In this document: positions 61,164 to 64,000 of the stretch, in pieces
Layout: the number at the start of each line of letters is the position of its first letter
Numbering within the stretch: position 1 is the stretch's first letter
Source: Kineococcus rhizosphaerae
GTDB lineage: Bacteria; Actinomycetota; Actinomycetes; Actinomycetales; Kineococcaceae
Reading direction: 5' to 3'
NCBI RefSeq assembly: GCF_003002055.1
Contig: NZ_PVZF01000003.1
Location: forward strand, 62,001 to 126,000
DNA: 64,000 nt
The notes under the pieces: generated by a model
What the model saw: the letters and a program-made list of their open reading frames with translations, nothing else
Told to the model about the DNA's origin: nothing
The model's database searches: none
Program-made: the position numbers and the translations under genes

Positions 61164-62300
61164 GTGAGTCCGCCCCTCTTCGACACCCTGCGCCGCTGGC
61201 CCGACGTCGAGGCCCCCGAACTCGTCGCCGTCGACGCCGCGGACCGCCTGCTCCTCGACGAGGCCGCGCCGGCGCTCGCCACCGCGGGCGCCGACGTCGT
61301 GGTGGTCGGGGACGACTACGGCGCCCTCACCCTCGGCGCGCTCACCCGGCACGACCTGGCGCGGGTCCGCGTCCACCAGGACTCCTTCACCGGCGAGCTC
61401 GCCATGGCGGCGAACGCCGCCCGCGCGGGGATCGACCCGGGCCGGGTCGAGAACCACCCCGTGCCGGGTCCGGCGCTGGTCCGGGGGGCGACGGTCGTGC
61501 TGCTGAAGCTGCCCCGCAGCCTCGAGGCGCTGGACGCCACCGCCCGCCTGCTGGCCCGGCACGCCCACCCCGACGTGGTCGTGCTCGCCGGGGGCCGGGT
61601 CAAGCACATGACCCACGCCATGAACGACGTCCTCGCCCGCTCCTTCGCCCACGTGCGGGCCGGGCTGGGGCGGCAGAAGGCGCGCGTGCTGACGGCGACC
61701 TCCCCCCGCCCGGACGTCACCGAGACCGGACCCCGCCGGTTCCACGACGAGGACACGGGGCTGTGGGTGTGCGCCGTCGGTGGCGCGTTCGCCGGCGCCA
61801 CCACGGACATCGGGACCCGCGTGCTGCTGGACCACCTCGACGAGGTGGGGCGCTCGCTGCGGCCCCCGCGCACCGTCGTCGACCTCGGGTGCGGCACGGG
61901 ACTGCTCGCGGCGGCGGCCGCCCGCCGGTTCCCGTCCGCCGCGGTGGTCGCGACCGACCAGTCCGCCGACGCCGTCGCGAGCGCACGGCTGACCGCGGCG
62001 GCCAACGGGGTCGCCGACCGCGTCCGCGTCGAGCGCGACGACGCGGGCAGCCGCATCCCCGACGCGGGTGTCGACCTCGTCCTGCTGAACCCGCCCTTCC
62101 ACGTCGGCGGTGCCGTGCACACGGCCATCGCCTCGAAGGTGTTCCGCGCCGCCGCCCGGGTGCTCGCGCCCGGGGGCACCCTGGTGGCGGTGTGGAACTC
62201 GCACCTGACCTACCGCCGCGAACTCGAACGCGTCGTCGGGCCGACCCGGCAGGTCGCGCGCACGCCGAAGTTCACGCTCACCGCGAGCACGCGGCGCTGA
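61164..62300 (+). CDS. RlmG/RsmC-type rRNA guanine-N2 methyltransferase
   Basis: The product is 378 residues. A degenerate N-terminal methyltransferase-like domain (about 1-195) precedes the catalytic domain with VVDLGCGTGLLAAAAA near 235 and the NPPFHVGG motif near 308, typical of m2G methyltransferases. GTG at 61164 has TAGCGT exactly six bases upstream. Probably modifies 16S or 23S rRNA; which site cannot be told. Confidence 0.85.
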   Translation: MSPPLFDTLRRWPDVEAPELVAVDAADRLLLDEAAPALATAGADVVVVGDDYGALTLGALTRHDLARVRVHQDSFTGELAMAANAARAGIDPGRVENHPVPGPALVRGATVVLLKLPRSLEALDATARLLARHAHPDVVVLAGGRVKHMTHAMNDVLARSFAHVRAGLGRQKARVLTATSPRPDVTETGPRRFHDEDTGLWVCAVGGAFAGATTDIGTRVLLDHLDEVGRSLRPPRTVVDLGCGTGLLAAAAARRFPSAAVVATDQSADAVASARLTAAANGVADRVRVERDDAGSRIPDAGVDLVLLNPPFHVGGAVHTAIASKVFRAAARVLAPGGTLVAVWNSHLTYRRELERVVGPTRQVARTPKFTLTASTRR

Positions 62301-62315
62301 GGGCGCCCCCGCGCC

Positions 62316-63446
62316 TCAGGAGTCGATCTCGACGTCCCCCAGGGGCTTGCTGCAGCAGATGAGCACCTTGCCCGCCGCGATCTCGCGCGGGCGGATGCCG
62401 CCGTTGTGCTGCATGTCGACGTCCCCGGACAGCAGGACGGTCTTGCACGTCCCGCACATGCCCTGGCTGCAGGAGCTCGGCGGCGAGATCCCCGCCCGGA
62501 AGGCGGCGTCGAGGATGAACTCGTCGGGGGCGCACGCGAACGTGCGGCCGGACCTCGCCATCGAGACCGTGAACGTCCCCAGGTCCGTCCCCGCCGGGAC
62601 GTGCGCCCCGATCGACCCCACGTCGACGGGCTCGGTGCCGGTGAACGCGGCCTGCGGCAGGGCCTCGAAGGTGAACGTCTCCTCGTGGTGGTGCGCGAGG
62701 TCGAACCCGAGCGCGGTGAGGGCGTCCCGGACCGTGGCCGTGTACCCGTCGGGGCCGCAGACGAACACCTCCCGCTCGTGCAGGTCGGGGGCGATCTCCT
62801 GCAGCACCTCGCGCGTCAGCCGGCCCTTCCAGCCCCACCACTCCTGACCGGGGCTGTCCCGGCTGCACACCTGCACGACGTTCACGGTCGGGAACTGGGT
62901 GGGCAGACCGAGCAGCTCGGGCCGGTAGACGATGTCGGCCGGGCTGTGGGCGGAGTGGACGAAGACCACGTCGACGTCGCTCCCGAGGTCCACGAGCGTG
63001 CGCGTCATCGAGATGAGCGGGGTGATCCCCGATCCCGCCGAGAGGAACAGGTACTTGCGCGCGGGGTGATGGACCATGCTGAACGCCCCCAGCGGTGGGG
63101 CGGCGGCGACCCGGTCCCCCACGGTCAGGTTGTCGTGCAGCCAGTTGGAGACGAGGCCACCGGGTTTGCGCTTGACCGTGATGGCCAGCCGGTGCGGACG
63201 GGTGGGCGGGGACGAGATCGTGTAGGACCGCTCGACGCGCCGGCCGTCGATCTCGAGGTGCAGCGTGATGAACTGCCCCGGGTCGAAGTGGAACACCTGC
63301 GAACCGACCGGTTCGAACCAGAACGTCTTGACGTCGTGGGTGATCTCCCGCACCCCGCCGCAGACGAGTTCGGCGACGTCGGCGTCGTCGCCCCAGACCG
63401 TGATCCCCCCCGGGTGCGGGACGCCCTGCGTCTCGGTGACCGTCAC
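62316..63446 (-). CDS. oxygenase reductase with FAD, NAD and 2Fe-2S domains (GbcB-like)
   Basis: The product is 376 residues. FAD site VERSYTISSPP near 70, NAD site FLSAGSGITPLISM near 135, FVCGPDGYT near 235, and a C-terminal plant-type ferredoxin with CSQGMCGTC and a later CC pair. It passes electrons from NADH to the overlapping Rieske oxygenase gene (GTGA overlap). Quaternary-amine (glycine betaine-type) demethylase reductases look like this. Confidence 0.9.
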   Translation of the reverse strand: MTVTETQGVPHPGGITVWGDDADVAELVCGGVREITHDVKTFWFEPVGSQVFHFDPGQFITLHLEIDGRRVERSYTISSPPTRPHRLAITVKRKPGGLVSNWLHDNLTVGDRVAAAPPLGAFSMVHHPARKYLFLSAGSGITPLISMTRTLVDLGSDVDVVFVHSAHSPADIVYRPELLGLPTQFPTVNVVQVCSRDSPGQEWWGWKGRLTREVLQEIAPDLHEREVFVCGPDGYTATVRDALTALGFDLAHHHEETFTFEALPQAAFTGTEPVDVGSIGAHVPAGTDLGTFTVSMARSGRTFACAPDEFILDAAFRAGISPPSSCSQGMCGTCKTVLLSGDVDMQHNGGIRPREIAAGKVLICCSKPLGDVEIDS

Positions 63447-64000
63447 GCGATCGCCTCGCGCAGCCGGGTCACGTACCAGTTCACGAACGCCTCCACGTCG
63501 TCCTCGACCATCGAGTAGGGCCCCGGCACGTACCCGGGGTCCGAGCACCCCGCCTGCGTCCCGGCCACCAGGGCGCGGTCCTGGTCGTTCGTCGCCCGCC
63601 AGACCGCGGTCAGGGCGTCGAGGTCGTAGTCGACCCCCTCGACCGCGGCCGGGTGCACCAGCCACGTCGTCCGCAACGTGCTCGTGCCCGTGGACGTGGG
63701 CAGCACCGAGAACACCACGGCGTGGTCGGACAGCAGGTGGAACCAGGAGTTGGGCTGCAGGTGCAGCGACAGGTCGCCGAACGCGGCGTCCTGCACCTGC
63801 CCCATGAGCGTGCGGCAGACCGCGCCCCCGTTCGGCGCGAACGACTTCCCCTCCCCGTCCAGGGGCAGGTGGGACAGCTGGAACCCCACGACGCGGGTGT
63901 CGAGCTCGCGGTGGTCGGTCAGCGGGAGCCCGTGCGCGGCCCGGATCTTCTCCAGGGCCTCAGCGGCCTTGACGTAGCGGTCGTACAGGGGTTTGAGGCG
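63443..64000 (-). CDS. Rieske oxygenase alpha subunit, glycine betaine demethylase-like (partial)
   Basis: Only the C-terminal 185 residues lie in the window. The frame is open to the right edge (RLKPLYDRYVKAAEALEKIR). LHLQPNSWFHLLSDHAVVFSVLP and GYVPGPYSMVEDDVEAFVNWYV at the end resemble GbcA-type Rieske enzymes for glycine betaine or related quaternary amines. The Rieske centre itself is outside the window. The stop overlaps the reductase start. Confidence 0.8.
   Translation of the reverse strand, partial: RLKPLYDRYVKAAEALEKIRAAHGLPLTDHRELDTRVVGFQLSHLPLDGEGKSFAPNGGAVCRTLMGQVQDAAFGDLSLHLQPNSWFHLLSDHAVVFSVLPTSTGTSTLRTTWLVHPAAVEGVDYDLDALTAVWRATNDQDRALVAGTQAGCSDPGYVPGPYSMVEDDVEAFVNWYVTRLREAIA

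Noticed and set aside
59382..62204. A 940-codon minus-strand open frame opposite the ku tail, MFS and methyltransferase genes.
   Set aside because: No recognisable domain, low-complexity Gly/Arg/Gln composition, and three convincing genes on the other strand.

Overview
The window is a very GC-rich chromosomal segment, densely coding on both strands, with many GTG starts and start/stop overlaps (GTGA, TGATG). Gene content (DtxR-type iron boxes, F420/deazaflavin-type proteins, CGNR regulator, split LigD plus Ku with a lysine-rich tail, S53 protease, a sigma-28-type promoter on a chemoreceptor gene) points to a motile high-GC actinobacterium. A Kineococcus-like genus is my best guess, by inference only. 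I see no rRNA, tRNA, IS element, prophage or CRISPR, and no intergenic gap above about 300 bases.

Layout. 1-1134: end of a PadR/ABC exporter operon. 1317-14786: purine/ureide catabolism, with a class III aminotransferase, a PucR-type regulator, and a nine-gene minus-strand run (SBP, ATPase, two permeases, OHCU decarboxylase, HIU hydrolase, uricase, guanine deaminase, allantoinase). Divergent from it lie an FMN monooxygenase, a TetR regulator and an adenosine-deaminase-family enzyme. 14883-16601: a soluble double-GAF chemoreceptor. 16608-19527: GntR, Asp/Glu/hydantoin racemase and NCS1 permease, probably a ureide/hydantoin uptake module. 19590-24074: metallo-hydrolase, a LysR/SDR pair, an NTF2-like/LysR pair and a PabC-like lyase. 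24127-30420: secreted PPC-like protein, a decayed serine protease, a Mo-enzyme/reductase pair, PPOX protein, acetamidase and a sedolisin protease. 30492-37136: flavin disulfide reductase, GshA-type ligase, alanine dehydrogenase with its Lrp regulator, and a TetR/MFS efflux pair. 37175-43186: siderophore-binding lipoprotein, LrgAB, DUF4253, then purD-purC with a membrane protein. 43259-50084: two membrane proteins, a double GNAT, a CGNR/epoxide hydrolase pair, a second LysR/SDR pair and an orphan. 50074-59731: split LigD, iron-linked SIP pair, NUDIX/DeoR, TetR/epimerase, and a DNA glycosylase-like gene beside Ku. 59787-64000: MFS, RlmG-type methyltransferase and a Rieske oxygenase/reductase pair.

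Regulation visible in the sequence is the richest part. It includes two iron boxes, two double-operator TetR intergenic regions, a promoter/operator conserved between the two LysR/SDR modules, a sigma-28-like promoter followed by an RBS-masking hairpin, and many genes whose start codon sits six or seven bases after a -10-like hexamer (apparent leaderless transcripts). The most interesting system is the apparent single operon coupling an NMT1/SsuA-like ABC importer to urate-to-allantoate degradation.
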